From Comamonadaceae bacterium (GTDB lineage: Bacteria; Pseudomonadota; Gammaproteobacteria; Burkholderiales; Burkholderiaceae_C), in NCBI GenBank assembly GCA_947442105.1, contig CANEVH010000011.1, forward strand, positions 1 to 64,000: DNA of 64,000 bases. The letters are read 5' to 3'. A model generated the notes under the pieces. The model was not told the origin of the DNA and did no database searches. It saw only the letters and a program-made list of their open reading frames with translations. The position numbers were made by a program, and so were the translations under genes. Below are positions 42,407 to 52,314 of this stretch, piece after piece. How positions within the stretch are numbered: the first letter of the stretch is position 1; every line of letters starts with the position of its first letter.

Positions 42407-42982
42407 TCAGGCCGTCTTGCGGCGTATGCCCATGGGCTTGCCCACCTGGAGCGGTGTGGGCAGGATGGCGTGGGCCAGGGCGATAGCGTGCAGGCGCGCC
42501 TGCAAGTCGGCGGGCATGGGCGTAGCGCGGCCTTGGGCCATGTCCACATGCACCAGCATTTGCTCGCCCGTGGCCAGCAAGTCGCCACTGGCGCCGTGGT
42601 GCATGGCGTGAAAAATGTGCACGCGCTTGTCGTCAAAGTCCAGCAGTTGCAGGGTCAGGCGCAGCGGTTCGCCCTCAGCCACTTCGCGGATGTTGTGGAT
42701 GTGGGTTTGCACCGTGTAGAGCGAGTGGCCGCCCTGGTCGCGGTAGGCCTCGTCAATGCCCACCAGGCGAAAAAACGCATCCGAGTTGTCGCCAAAAACC
42801 AGCAAGTAGCAGCACTCGCTCATGTGGCCGTTGTAGTCCACCCAGGCGGGCAGCACGGTGGGGCGGTACAGGCACAGGGGCGCGGCAATGGGCGCGGTCG
42901 GGTCCCACAGCGGCGCGGGCGTGCCTTCGAGCGGGGTGCCCAGGCCGTGGGATTTTTTGGCGGGGGAATCAGGGCTTGTCAT
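42407..42982 (-). CDS. Hotdog-fold thioesterase (betainyl-CoA thioesterase-like)
   Basis: PAWVDYNGHMSECCYLLVFGDNSDAFFRLVGID; similar to 44112..44609. Confidence 0.82.
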   Translation of the reverse strand: MTSPDSPAKKSHGLGTPLEGTPAPLWDPTAPIAAPLCLYRPTVLPAWVDYNGHMSECCYLLVFGDNSDAFFRLVGIDEAYRDQGGHSLYTVQTHIHNIREVAEGEPLRLTLQLLDFDDKRVHIFHAMHHGASGDLLATGEQMLVHVDMAQGRATPMPADLQARLHAIALAHAILPTPLQVGKPMGIRRKTA

Positions 42983-42995
42983 TTGCAAAACACTT

Positions 42996-44102
42996 TCAGG
43001 GCGGCGCGAGCAGCACGATTTTTCCGACGAAGTTTTTCGCGCTAAAGGTGGCTTGGGCCTGGGCGATGTCGCGCAGCGCAAAAGTGTGGGCCACCACCGG
43101 CGCAATCTCACCGCGCTCGATGTAGCCCAGCAGATTGTCAAAAATACGGTCGTCCTGGAAGGTGCAGCCCACCAGGGTGAGGTCTTTGAGGTACAGGGTG
43201 CGCAAATCCAGGGCCACCAGCGGCCCGGCGATCGCGCCTGAGGTGGCGTAGCGGCCCCCGCGCTTCAAGACATCCAGCAAGGTTGGCCACTGCGGACCGC
43301 CCACCAGGTCGATGACCACGTCCACGCTCTCTGCGCCCAGCGCGTGCGCCAGGTCGGCGTCGCGCGCCAGGCATTCGGCGGCGCCCAGCGCGCGCACGGC
43401 GGCGTGTTTGTCGGCGCCCGCCACGGCAATGACGTGCGCGCTCCGGCGGCCGGCCAGTTGCACCGCCGCGCTGCCCACGCCGCCCGAGGCACCGGTGACC
43501 AGCACGCGCTCACCCGCCTTCACCCCCGCGCGGTCCACCAGGTTTTCGGCGGTGGAATAGGCGCAGGGGAAGGACGCCAGTTCGGCGTCACTCAAGGCGC
43601 TGTGAATGGCCACAGCGGCATCCGCTGGCACCCGTGCGTATTGGGCAAAGCCGCCATCGCACTCCGAGCCAAAGTACCAGCAGGCGTATGGGCGGTAGTC
43701 GGCATAGGCCCGCAATATGGGCCGCACCAGCACGCGCTGGCCGATGCGCGCGGCGTCCACGCCCGGCCCCACGGCGGCAATGTGGCCGCAGCAGTCCGCA
43801 CCCTGGATGCGCGGAAAGGCCATGGGCGTGCCGCCCCAGCTGGGGTCGGCGTCCTGCGCGGTGTCAAACACCGCTGCGCTGCCTTCGGTAGCGCTGCCTG
43901 CGGTCTTGGAATACCAGCCCACGCGGGTGTTGATGTCGGTGTTGTTGACCGCGCTGGCCGCCACGCGAATCAGCACCTCCCCCGCGCGCGGCAGGGGCAG
44001 CGGCAGATCGTCGCGGTAATGCAACACCTCCGGCCCGCCAAAGGCGGTGAGCACCACCCCGTGCATGGTGGAAGGCAAGGCGGCGGCGTGCTCGGAGGTC
44101 AT
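42996..44102 (-). CDS. Zinc-type alcohol dehydrogenase / quinone oxidoreductase-like (MDR) protein
   Basis: AFGGPEVLHYRDDLPLPLPRAGEVLIRVAASAVNNTDINTR; GERVLVTGASGGVGSAAVQLA. Confidence 0.9.
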   Translation of the reverse strand: MTSEHAAALPSTMHGVVLTAFGGPEVLHYRDDLPLPLPRAGEVLIRVAASAVNNTDINTRVGWYSKTAGSATEGSAAVFDTAQDADPSWGGTPMAFPRIQGADCCGHIAAVGPGVDAARIGQRVLVRPILRAYADYRPYACWYFGSECDGGFAQYARVPADAAVAIHSALSDAELASFPCAYSTAENLVDRAGVKAGERVLVTGASGGVGSAAVQLAGRRSAHVIAVAGADKHAAVRALGAAECLARDADLAHALGAESVDVVIDLVGGPQWPTLLDVLKRGGRYATSGAIAGPLVALDLRTLYLKDLTLVGCTFQDDRIFDNLLGYIERGEIAPVVAHTFALRDIAQAQATFSAKNFVGKIVLLAPP

Positions 44103-44111
44103 GGTTATGCC

Positions 44112-44609
44112 TTATTTGGCCGGTGGCAGCGCCATCACGCGCCCCACCTGGGCCGGGCGCGGCAGATGCGCGTGCTGCGCCGCCAGCGGCTGCAAATAGG
44201 CTACCACCTGGGGCGCAAACGGCGTGGCGCGCGGGCCAGACATGTCCACATTGAGAAGCATTTGTTCGCTCACAGCCATCACGGTGGTTTGGCCCGCTGG
44301 GTGCAGGCTCAGGCACACATGCAGGCGCTTGGCGTCTACGCCCAAGACTTGCAAGCGCACTTCTACCACCGCACCTTGTTTCACCTCGTGCAGGTAGTTG
44401 ATATGCGCCTCCAGCGTGAACCAGGAGTGGCCGATGGCTTTGCGCCCGGCGTCATCCAGACCCGCCAAATCCATCAACGCGTCCACCGCGCTGCTGAACA
44501 GCACCATGTAATAGCCGTCGCGCAAGTGGCCATTGAAGTCCACCCACGCGGGGACTATGGTGGTGCGGTAGATGACGGGCAGCGCCGGGGCGCTGGCGGT
44601 GTCAGGCAT
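44112..44609 (-). CDS. Hotdog-fold thioesterase (betainyl-CoA thioesterase-like)
   Basis: [33 protein letters not shown]; stop-start overlap with carnitine dehydrogenase-like gene. Confidence 0.82.
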   Translation of the reverse strand: MPDTASAPALPVIYRTTIVPAWVDFNGHLRDGYYMVLFSSAVDALMDLAGLDDAGRKAIGHSWFTLEAHINYLHEVKQGAVVEVRLQVLGVDAKRLHVCLSLHPAGQTTVMAVSEQMLLNVDMSGPRATPFAPQVVAYLQPLAAQHAHLPRPAQVGRVMALPPAK

Positions 44610-45567
44610 CGGGCGCGATACCGTGTTTGAGTTTGGTGGCTTTGATGGCCTCTTGCACCGCCATCAGGCAGTCGTCGCGGTAGCGTTCCCAATCGGCAAT
44701 GCTGCGCTCGCCGAGTTGCTCCACGCTGCCTTCGGCCACGGCGTCGAGCAGGCTGTCGGTGAGTTCCGGGGCTTCGAGCTTGGTCCACGGCAGCTTGAGC
44801 GCCGGGCCAAACTGGGCCATGAAGTGGCGCATGCCCGCATCGCCCCCAGCCAGGGTGTAAATCAAAAAGCTGCCCATGAAGGACCAGCGCATGCCCGCGC
44901 CAAAGCGGATGGCGTCGTCAATCTCGCCGGTGGTGGCCACGCCGTCGTTGACCAGGTGCAGGGATTCGCGCCACATGGCCTCCAGCAGGCGGTCGGCGAT
45001 AAAGCCGGGCACCTCTTTGCGCACATGCAGCGGGCGCATGCCCAAGCTGCGGTAGACCCGCATGGCGGCTTGCACCGCCTCGGGCGCGGTGTGGACGCCG
45101 CCCACCACTTCCACCAGCGGCAGCAAATACACCGGGTTAAACGGATGGCCGACCACGCAGCGCTCGGGGTGCTGGGCGCTGGCATAAAAGTCGCTGGGCA
45201 AGAGGCCCGAGGTGCTCGAACCAATCAGCACATTAGGCCGCGCCGCAGCGGTGATTTGCGCGTGCAGCGCCAGTTTGAGGTCTTGGCGCTCGGGCGCGCT
45301 TTCTTGGATGAAGTCGGCGTGGGCCACGCATTCCTCCACCGTGGCCACAAATTTCAGGCGGTCTTGCGAAGCGCCGAGCGCCAGGCCTTGGGCGGTGAGC
45401 GCCCCCCAGGCTTTGGCGGTGCGCGCGCGCAAAGCGGCTTCGGCGCCGGGCGCTGGGTCCCAGGCAATCACGTCCAGGCCATGGGCCAGGGCGCGGGCGA
45501 CCCAGCCGCTGCCAATGACGCCGGTGCCCAGGGCGGCGAAGGTTTTGATGTCGGTAATGAAGTTCAT
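44602..45567 (-). CDS. L-carnitine dehydrogenase-like 3-hydroxyacyl-CoA dehydrogenase-family protein
   Basis: [85 protein letters not shown]. Confidence 0.87.
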   Translation of the reverse strand: MNFITDIKTFAALGTGVIGSGWVARALAHGLDVIAWDPAPGAEAALRARTAKAWGALTAQGLALGASQDRLKFVATVEECVAHADFIQESAPERQDLKLALHAQITAAARPNVLIGSSTSGLLPSDFYASAQHPERCVVGHPFNPVYLLPLVEVVGGVHTAPEAVQAAMRVYRSLGMRPLHVRKEVPGFIADRLLEAMWRESLHLVNDGVATTGEIDDAIRFGAGMRWSFMGSFLIYTLAGGDAGMRHFMAQFGPALKLPWTKLEAPELTDSLLDAVAEGSVEQLGERSIADWERYRDDCLMAVQEAIKATKLKHGIAPDA

Positions 45568-45606
45568 GGTGGCTTGTCTCTTTTCAGATTACGTGCAGGC
45601 GGCGGA

Positions 45607-46494
45607 TCAGCCGCGCTTCTTCAGGCCCATTTTTTCGCGGCCCTGGGCTGGCGTCATGGGCGTGCCGCCCAGCCGGGTGATGATCTCAATCACGCGCTCG
45701 GTCAGCGAGCCGTTGGTGGCCAGCACGCCTTTGTCCAGCCAGAGGTTGTCTTCCAGCCCCACGCGCACATTGCCGCCCAGCAGCATGGCCTGCGCGGCCA
45801 TGGGCATTTGCGTGCGGCCAATGCCAAAGCCCGACCACACCACGCCCGGCGGCAGGTTGTCGACCATGGCTTTCATGGTGGTGGTGTCAGCCGGTGCGCC
45901 CCAAGGAATGCCCAGGCAGAGCTGGAACAGCGGGTTGTCCAGCAAGCCTTCCTTGATCATTTGCTTGGCAAACCACAGGTGGCCGGTGTCAAAAATCTCT
46001 AGCTCAGCCTTAACGCCCAGTTCGGTAATGCGTTTCGCACCGGCGCGCAAGGCGGCCGGGGTGGAGACATAAATCGTGTCGCCGTCGCCAAAGTTCAGCG
46101 TGCCGCAGTCCAGGGTACAAATTTCGGGCAGCAGTTGCTCCACATGAATCAGGCGCGCCAGGGGGCCAATCAGGTCGGTGTTGGGGCCAAAGCGGGTGGG
46201 CGTCTCACCAGATCCGATCTCCAGGTCGCCCCCCATGCCCGCGGTCAGGTTGACGATGATGTCCACGCCCGAGTCGCGAATGCGGTCCATCACCTCGGCA
46301 TACAAAGCCGGGTCACGGCTGAATTGGCCAGTCTCCGGGTTGCGCACGTGGCAGTGCACCACGGTGGCACCGGCCTTGGCCGCCTCCACCGCAGCGGCGG
46401 CGATTTGCGTGGGGGTGACGGGCACGTGCGGGCTTTTGCCTGCGGTGTCGCCCGCGCCGGTGAGCGCGCAGGTAATGATGACGTTGGGGTTCAT
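45607..46494 (-). CDS. 3-keto-5-aminohexanoate cleavage enzyme family (BKACE; dehydrocarnitine cleavage candidate)
   Basis: [72 protein letters not shown]. Confidence 0.92.
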   Translation of the reverse strand: MNPNVIITCALTGAGDTAGKSPHVPVTPTQIAAAAVEAAKAGATVVHCHVRNPETGQFSRDPALYAEVMDRIRDSGVDIIVNLTAGMGGDLEIGSGETPTRFGPNTDLIGPLARLIHVEQLLPEICTLDCGTLNFGDGDTIYVSTPAALRAGAKRITELGVKAELEIFDTGHLWFAKQMIKEGLLDNPLFQLCLGIPWGAPADTTTMKAMVDNLPPGVVWSGFGIGRTQMPMAAQAMLLGGNVRVGLEDNLWLDKGVLATNGSLTERVIEIITRLGGTPMTPAQGREKMGLKKRG

Positions 46495-47234
46495 GATTTG
46501 TACTCCGGTTCTTCTTGGTCAAGGATGAGTTTGAGCGCCGCAAAGTGCAGCTCGCTGAAAGCGGTCGGGTAATCGTTCCACTGCGCGCAGGCCAGCGCGG
46601 CCAGCGGCTCAGGAATCAGCGCCAGTGGCCGCCCGGTGGACAGGGCCAGCACCTGCAGCTTGGCGGCTTTTTCCAGGTAATACAGTTCGTCCAGCGCCTG
46701 CGCCACCGTGGGGCCGACCACGATGACGCCATGGTTGCCCATGAAGAGCACGCTTTTGCCCTGCCCCATCAATCCGGCCACGCGCTGACCCTCGGAAGCG
46801 TCCAGCGCCATGCCCGCGTAGTCGCGGTCGTAGGCAATGCGGCCATGAAAGCGGCAGGCGTTTTGGTCCAGCGCCATCCATTCAAAGTTTTGCAGGCAGC
46901 ACAGCGTGGTGGCGTAAGGCATGTGGGTGTGCAGAATGCAGCGCGCCTGCGGCAGGCGCTTGTGCAATTCGGCGTGCAGGTGCCAGGCGGTGGGGTCTGG
47001 CGCATGGGCCGCCTGCGCGGCGACAGGCTGCGTAGCGTCCACCCGCAGCAAATCGCTGGCGCGGATGCGCGAAAAATGGCTGCCCGCCGGGTTGAGCAAG
47101 AACTGCGTGCCCGATGCGTTGAGCGCCAGGCTGAAATGGTTGGCAATGGCCTCGTGCATGTCCCAGCGCGCGGCCCAGCGAAAGGCGGCCGCCAAATCGG
47201 TGCGCGCTTGCTGCTCGTCGGTGGAGGCGGTCAT
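46491..47234 (-). CDS. Class II aldolase/adducin family protein
   Basis: [12 protein letters not shown]...[74 protein letters not shown]. Confidence 0.93.
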   Translation of the reverse strand: MTASTDEQQARTDLAAAFRWAARWDMHEAIANHFSLALNASGTQFLLNPAGSHFSRIRASDLLRVDATQPVAAQAAHAPDPTAWHLHAELHKRLPQARCILHTHMPYATTLCCLQNFEWMALDQNACRFHGRIAYDRDYAGMALDASEGQRVAGLMGQGKSVLFMGNHGVIVVGPTVAQALDELYYLEKAAKLQVLALSTGRPLALIPEPLAALACAQWNDYPTAFSELHFAALKLILDQEEPEYKS

Positions 47235-47460
47235 TTTTACCTGCTGTGGAAGGTCCGTCGGTTGGCGCACTGTAAGGGGCAAAGGGGGCGAAAAATGGCG
47301 CGTAGACGACGATTTTCCCGAATTTTGCGACGATTTTTGCGCTTGCCAGAGCGCCGAAACTCCCCGGTAGCGCGCAAAACGTCGCTTTTTGAGTAGCCCA
47401 GGCCCAGCGGCTGTGTCACCATGGCGCGTATTGCTCTAGCCGCCCCTGCGCCCTCGCCCC

Positions 47461-48744
47461 ATGACCTCTCTTCGCAAAAACGTCCTTACCTGGCCCCTGG
47501 CCTCGCTGCTCAGCGGCGTGAGCATGCTGGTGGTGGGCATTGCGCTGTTGTCGGTAGCCATTGGCGCGCAAGCGGGGTATGCCAAGTACTCGGCGCTGGT
47601 CACCGGCATGATCATGTCGGCCTACTTTGCCGGTTTTGTCTACGGCAGCTATGCCTGCCCGGCGCTGATACGGCGCGTGGGCTATATCCGCGCGTTTGCG
47701 GTGATGGCCTCGGTGGCTTCGGCCCTGCCGGTGCTGCACGCAGTGTGGACCAACCCCTGGTTTTGGGGATTGTTGCGCTTTGTTACCGGCCTGTGCATCG
47801 TGGGCTTGTACATGGTGATCGAGAGCTGGCTCAATGTGGTGGCCGACCGCGAGAGCCGCGGCAAGGTGTTTGCGGCCTACATGGCGGTCAGCGGCGTGTC
47901 CATGGCGCTGGGGCAGTGGTTGATTTTGGTGGGCGACCGCTTTGGCTTTGTGCCCTTTGCGCTGGTATCGGTGCTGTTTTCGTTTGCCCTCATTCCTACC
48001 ACCATGACCACCATCCGCGAGCCGCGCCAGGCGGAGGCGCCGTCGATGAACCTGCTGACCTTGTTTGTCATCTCGCCCATTGGCTTTATTGCCGCCCTAG
48101 GCTCAGGGCTGATCAACGGTACGTTTTACAGCCTGGGCAATGTGTTTGGCGACGGCGTGGGCTTTAGCGACAACCGCACTGCGGCCTTCATGGCCATCAC
48201 CATTCTGAGCGGCGCGGCCTTTCAGTGGCCGGTGGGGCATTTGTCCGACCGCTACGACCGCCGCTGGATTTTGTTTTGGATTTGCGTGACTTCGGCGGTG
48301 CTGGCGGCGGTGGGCTTTTATCTAGCGCGCGAATACGAGAACTTTCTCATTTTGCTGGGCGTGCTGTACGGAGCCCTGTCGTTTGCCATCTATGGCCTGA
48401 GTGTGGCGCACACCAACGATTTGATCGAGCCGTCCAAAGTGCTGGAGACCACGGGCGGCTTGCTGCTGCTCTATGGCATTGGCGCCACCATCGGCCCCAC
48501 GCTGGCGGGTGGCTTGATGGACTACATCGGCCCCGAAGGACTCATGATGTTTTTCGCCCTGGTGCTGGGCGCACTGGCGATGACGGTTTGGTATTACACC
48601 AAGCGCCAAGGCCGCGAACTGCCGGTCCCGCCGCACCGCGCCGACTACGTGATGATGGATGCCAGCTCTCAAGCCGTGCTGCAAATGGACCCGCGGGGTT
48701 TGGCGCCCGTTGAGGCGGGCGAGGCGCGCGAAACGCCGTCCTAA
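47461..48744 (+). CDS. MFS transporter (YcaD-like)
   Basis: Twelve-TM-type ORF: VTGMIMSAYFAGFVYGSYACPALIRRVGYIRAF; GLYMVIESWLNVVADRESRGKVFAAYM. Confidence 0.9.
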   Translation: MTSLRKNVLTWPLASLLSGVSMLVVGIALLSVAIGAQAGYAKYSALVTGMIMSAYFAGFVYGSYACPALIRRVGYIRAFAVMASVASALPVLHAVWTNPWFWGLLRFVTGLCIVGLYMVIESWLNVVADRESRGKVFAAYMAVSGVSMALGQWLILVGDRFGFVPFALVSVLFSFALIPTTMTTIREPRQAEAPSMNLLTLFVISPIGFIAALGSGLINGTFYSLGNVFGDGVGFSDNRTAAFMAITILSGAAFQWPVGHLSDRYDRRWILFWICVTSAVLAAVGFYLAREYENFLILLGVLYGALSFAIYGLSVAHTNDLIEPSKVLETTGGLLLLYGIGATIGPTLAGGLMDYIGPEGLMMFFALVLGALAMTVWYYTKRQGRELPVPPHRADYVMMDASSQAVLQMDPRGLAPVEAGEARETPS

Positions 48745-48837
48745 GCGTTGAACGTGCTTTCCTGCCGATTCGCGGCAATCCCCTCCAAACCCCTTTTTTC
48801 GCCATCGACGGTTTTTTTTTCCTGCCACACCCCCCAC

Positions 48838-49165
48838 CCCCCTCTCCTCCCCAGCGGGGAGGAGAGGGGGAGCTAAACAGCCACATTGGGTTTCGTCGCC
48901 CCGGCTAGGGCACCACCGGGAACTGCCCTTTGGCTAAAGGCTGCGGAGGTTGGCAGCGGCGGCGCGCAGCCGCGAACCTTCGAGAAGCCTGCAATACCCA
49001 AACCCCGTAAGCCGTCGCGGCGACGGCGCCGTTCCTAGACGTCGCAGGCCTACCCACAGGCGCCCCGCCAGTAGAAGCCTGGCCGTTGCGACGAAACCCA
49101 ATGTGGCTGTTGGCCCCCCTCTCGCCCGCTGGGCAAGGGGTTGGGGGAGAGTGGGAGAAAACCCG
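48838..49165. repeat. Imperfect ~0.3-kb inverted-repeat (MITE-like) element
   Basis: 22-bp perfect inverted repeat CAGCCACATTGGGTTTCGTCGC (48878-48899) / 49088-49109, plus flanking CT/GA-rich similarity; 15-bp-stem hairpin at 48838-48870. Confidence 0.7.
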
Positions 49166-49275
49166 TCCACTTCAATTACACAAATTGCGCACGGGCACGC
49201 CCCGGCTGGCAAAGGCGAAGGGCTGGATTAGTATCACGACGGGTTCACCCATATCCACCGATAGGAACGCTTGTT

Positions 49276-50391
49276 GTGACTGCCATTGAAATCAACCCCT
49301 CCGCCACGCCGCCCCAAGTCATGCTGCGAAGCGATTCGGGCACCACGCCCCTGCCCGCCCTGTGGCTGCGTGCCCGCAGTTACGACCCCAGCCAGCGCGA
49401 CCTGGTGACTGGCCAGCGCCTGATGAACCCGCACCAGCTGCCCACCGACCTGCAACTCACCGCCGCCCGCTGGAACGCCGACCAGTCCCAGTTGCACCTG
49501 GCGTTTAGCGACGGCTTTGTCGGCGACTTTGACCCCCAAGAGCTGATGGCCGGCGCGGTCTTGTCCGAAGAATGCCCGGCGCCGCGCCCTTGGACGGCCG
49601 ACATCTCGCCGCAACCCAGCTATGCATGGGACGACCTGGCGCAAGACGAGGTGCTGCACCGCGCGCTGCGCGACTTCATTAGCTTGGGCTTTTTGCTGGT
49701 GCATGGCAGCCCCACCCAGGCCGATTCGATTCTGGAAGTGGCGCGGCGCTTTGGCTATGTGCGCGACACCAACTTTGGCGCGTTTTTTGAGGTGTATTCC
49801 CGCCCCGGCTCCAACGACCTGGCCTACCGCCCGGTGCCCCTGGGGCCGCACACCGACAACCCCTACCGCGACCCGGTGCCCGGCATCCAGATCTTGCAGT
49901 GCCTGCAAAACGAGACCTCGGGCGGCTTGTCCACCCTGGTGGACAGCCTGGCGGTGGCCGAGCAGGTGCGCGCTGAAGACCCCGAAGGCTTTGCGCTGCT
50001 GAGCAAGGTGCCGGTGCGCTTTGAATACCGCGACGCGGACAAGACACACTTGGTGGCCGTGACGCCGCTGATTGAGCTGGACGGCCAGGGCCGTATGACC
50101 GGCGTGCACTACAGCCCGCGCCTGGACGATATTCCACTCATGTCCCAAGCCGACACCCAGCGCTACCACGCGGCGCGCAAACGGCTGGGTAGCCTGTTTG
50201 AAGACCCACACTACGAGCTGCGCTTTCGCCTGGACCCCGGCTGGTTCATGATGTTTGACAACAACCGCGTGCTGCATGGCCGCACCGAGTTTGACCCATC
50301 GCAAGGCCATCGCCAACTACAAGGCTGCTACATTGACCGCGACGGCCCGCGCAGCACCTACCGGCTGCTGAGCCGACGCTTCGGGGCCTAA
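49276..50391 (+). CDS. Gamma-butyrobetaine dioxygenase-like (TauD/TfdA family) Fe/2OG oxygenase; TmpA-like candidate
   Basis: RPVPLGPHTDNPYRDPVPGIQILQCLQN (HxD), GWFMMFDNNRVLHGRTEFD (distal His), GCYIDRDGPRSTYRLL; GTG start. Confidence 0.9.
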   Translation: MTAIEINPSATPPQVMLRSDSGTTPLPALWLRARSYDPSQRDLVTGQRLMNPHQLPTDLQLTAARWNADQSQLHLAFSDGFVGDFDPQELMAGAVLSEECPAPRPWTADISPQPSYAWDDLAQDEVLHRALRDFISLGFLLVHGSPTQADSILEVARRFGYVRDTNFGAFFEVYSRPGSNDLAYRPVPLGPHTDNPYRDPVPGIQILQCLQNETSGGLSTLVDSLAVAEQVRAEDPEGFALLSKVPVRFEYRDADKTHLVAVTPLIELDGQGRMTGVHYSPRLDDIPLMSQADTQRYHAARKRLGSLFEDPHYELRFRLDPGWFMMFDNNRVLHGRTEFDPSQGHRQLQGCYIDRDGPRSTYRLLSRRFGA

Positions 50392-50442
50392 GCCCCGCGT
50401 CCCTTATCCGTAAAAACCAAACTTTTGCCCAGAGGCTTTGCC

Positions 50443-51018
50443 ATGAACCAAGTTGCATTCATCCAAATGAAAGACGGCACAGCCGAGGAATACCAGTTTT
50501 TGCAGGCCTTGGAGCATGACTACATCCGCGCCCTGCCCGACCGCTTGCTGACTGCGCTTGAAGGCCTGGGCGATTCGCTGCAGGGCTACCAAGTCAGCCG
50601 CCTGGAACACTCGCTGCAAAGCGCCACCCGCGCTGAAGCGGATGGCGCCGACATCGATATGGTGGTGGCCGCCCTGGTGCACGACATTGGCGACGCGCTG
50701 GCGCCCGAGAACCACTCGCAAATGGCCGCAGCCATCCTGCGCCCCTATGTGCGCGCCGAAGTGACCTGGGTGATTGAAATGCACGGCCTGTTTCAAATGA
50801 AGTACTACGCCCACCACTACGGCAACAACCCGGACGGGTATTTGGCCCACGCAGGCCACCCGTGGTTTGAGAGCTGCAAACGCTTTTGCGAGCTGTACGA
50901 CCAGGCCGCCTTTGACCCGGCCTATCCGACCAAGCCGCTGGCCTACTTTGCGCCCATGCTGCGGGAGGTGTTTGGGCGCAAGGCGTTTGATCCGGCGGTG
51001 ATTCAAGGGGCGGATTAA
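50443..51018 (+). CDS. HD-domain protein, PhnZ/TmpB-like candidate oxygenase
   Basis: SRLEHSLQSATRAEADGADIDMVVAALVHDIGDALAPENHSQMAAAILRPYV...VIEMHGLFQMKYYAHHYG...FCELYDQAAFDP; directly after BBOX-like gene. Confidence 0.82.
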   Translation: MNQVAFIQMKDGTAEEYQFLQALEHDYIRALPDRLLTALEGLGDSLQGYQVSRLEHSLQSATRAEADGADIDMVVAALVHDIGDALAPENHSQMAAAILRPYVRAEVTWVIEMHGLFQMKYYAHHYGNNPDGYLAHAGHPWFESCKRFCELYDQAAFDPAYPTKPLAYFAPMLREVFGRKAFDPAVIQGAD

Positions 51019-51115
51019 GGGCGCTGATGGGGCGTTAAAGGGGCATTGATGGGGCGTTCGCGCGCATTGAGGCACTGGGTAGCAGATCGCACCGTCTTGC
51101 TTTTTTGTACGCTTT

Positions 51116-51155
51116 AACTTTCATGAAGGTACGCAGCACCCCAATCATGAAAGTT
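51116..51155. repeat. Palindromic repeat, 11-bp perfect arms AACTTTCATGA/TCATGAAAGTT
   Basis: aactttcatgaaggtacgcagcaccccaatcatgaaagtt read directly. Confidence 0.8.
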
Positions 51156-51332
51156 ATTCCAACTTAAAAATCTCTCTCATGTGAGCCCAGCCCATTCAAG
51201 CTGGCTTTGATGGTTCGCCACGACCAGCGGTGGGCAACACGAACCGGCGATCTGCAGCGCTATGCGGCAGTGCGGAGCTTTCCTTCTTGGCAAACCCCGG
51301 TGCTACCATGGTGCCACTTTTTGGAGAGTCCT

Positions 51333-51647
51333 ATGTCCAGCACCACTTCGCTCAAGCTGCCCGACGCTTTGAAGACCCGCATAGCCCAAGTCGCGGCGTT
51401 TGAAGGTAAGACGGCCCATGCGCTGATGGTGGAAACTTTGCAAGAGGCCATGGAACACGCTTTGGCCCGCCAGCGCTTGTATGCCGACGGCGAGGCCTCT
51501 TACCAAGAGACTTTGGGCACCAACGCCGTGTTTGGCGCGGCGGACGTCAAGGCCTATGTTCTGGCCCGACTCCAAGGCGGCAAACCGGGTCGACCGCAGG
51601 CGCGCCCTTTGGATGGTGCCAAGCCCATGGCCCCACCGCATGGCTGA
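51333..51647 (+). CDS. Putative RHH-type antitoxin
   Basis: MSSTTSLKLPDALKTRIAQVAAFEGKTAHALMVETLQEAMEHA; overlaps downstream ParE-like ORF. Confidence 0.8.
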   Translation: MSSTTSLKLPDALKTRIAQVAAFEGKTAHALMVETLQEAMEHALARQRLYADGEASYQETLGTNAVFGAADVKAYVLARLQGGKPGRPQARPLDGAKPMAPPHG

Positions 51648-51936
51648 TCTGGTGTACGTGGCGCAGGCGCTGCTGGACTTGGAGAGGCTGAGTGATTTTC
51701 TGCAAGAGACTGACGCACAAGCCGCACAAAACACCGCCGCACTGATTTTTGAAGCGCTGGAGATTTTGGTCCAGCACCCCGAGATAGGGCGCAAAGTCCA
51801 CTTTGGACAGCGCGAACTGGTGATCTCACGGGGAAGAACCGGATACTTGGCGCTTTACCGTTTTTTGCCAGACCTAGACCGCATTCTTGTGCTGGCCATT
51901 CGCCACCAGCGGGAGTCTGGCTACCAGGGCGGTTAG
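51640..51936 (+). CDS. ParE/RelE-family toxin
   Basis: YVAQALLDLERLSDFLQETDAQAAQNTAALIFEALEILVQHPEIGRKV...ELVISRGRTGYLALYRFLPDLDRILVLAIRHQRESGY. Confidence 0.85.
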   Translation: MADLVYVAQALLDLERLSDFLQETDAQAAQNTAALIFEALEILVQHPEIGRKVHFGQRELVISRGRTGYLALYRFLPDLDRILVLAIRHQRESGYQGG

Positions 51937-51959
51937 AAAAATCCAGGCTTGCCCTGGCT

Positions 51960-52075
51960 GCATCCTTAGGACAGGGCCGCGCCTGTGCCGCTCAGGCCTT
52001 CCTTACCCCTTTCCAGCCCGTCGCAATAAATCCTCAGCAAACCATGGCGATGGCTGCGGGCGATGAACCGGGCGC
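51960..52075 (-). pseudogene. imuB: Decayed imuB (Y-family polymerase-like) C-terminal fragment 1
   Basis: Reverse-strand RFIARSHRHGLLRIYCDGLERGKEG; about 85% nucleotide identity over ~55 bp to fragment 2 by hand alignment. Confidence 0.6.
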
Positions 52076-52245
52076 GCGCTGCGGTAAGCCTTGGCGCCAA
52101 GGTGTGTGGGGGCTCTGGTCAGGGCCCGCGCCATCGACAGGCCTGGCCTGCGCGAAACCAAGCGCAAGGCTTGGTCGGTGAAGTCATCGCTGACCGAGAG
52201 CCGCTTGATTGTTCGCAGCAAGCAGCACGCCGGTTAAGGTGAAAG

Positions 52246-52286
52246 AACTTTCATGATGGGCGGTGCTGCGCGCTTTTATGAAAGTT
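52246..52286. repeat. Palindromic repeat copy (same family as 51116, inverted core); partial copy at 52288-52316
   Basis: aactttcatgatgggcggtgctgcgcgcttttatgaaagtt then gaggggtgctgcgcaccttcacaaaagtt. Confidence 0.75.
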
Positions 52287-52314
52287 GGAGGGGTGCTGCG
52301 CACCTTCACAAAAG

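Noticed and set aside
43344-46002. Long + strand ORFs (43344..44630, 44572..46002) in the carnitine cluster
   Set aside because: Antisense shadows of the MDR, thioesterase, dehydrogenase and BKACE genes; compositionally typical of ghost ORFs.
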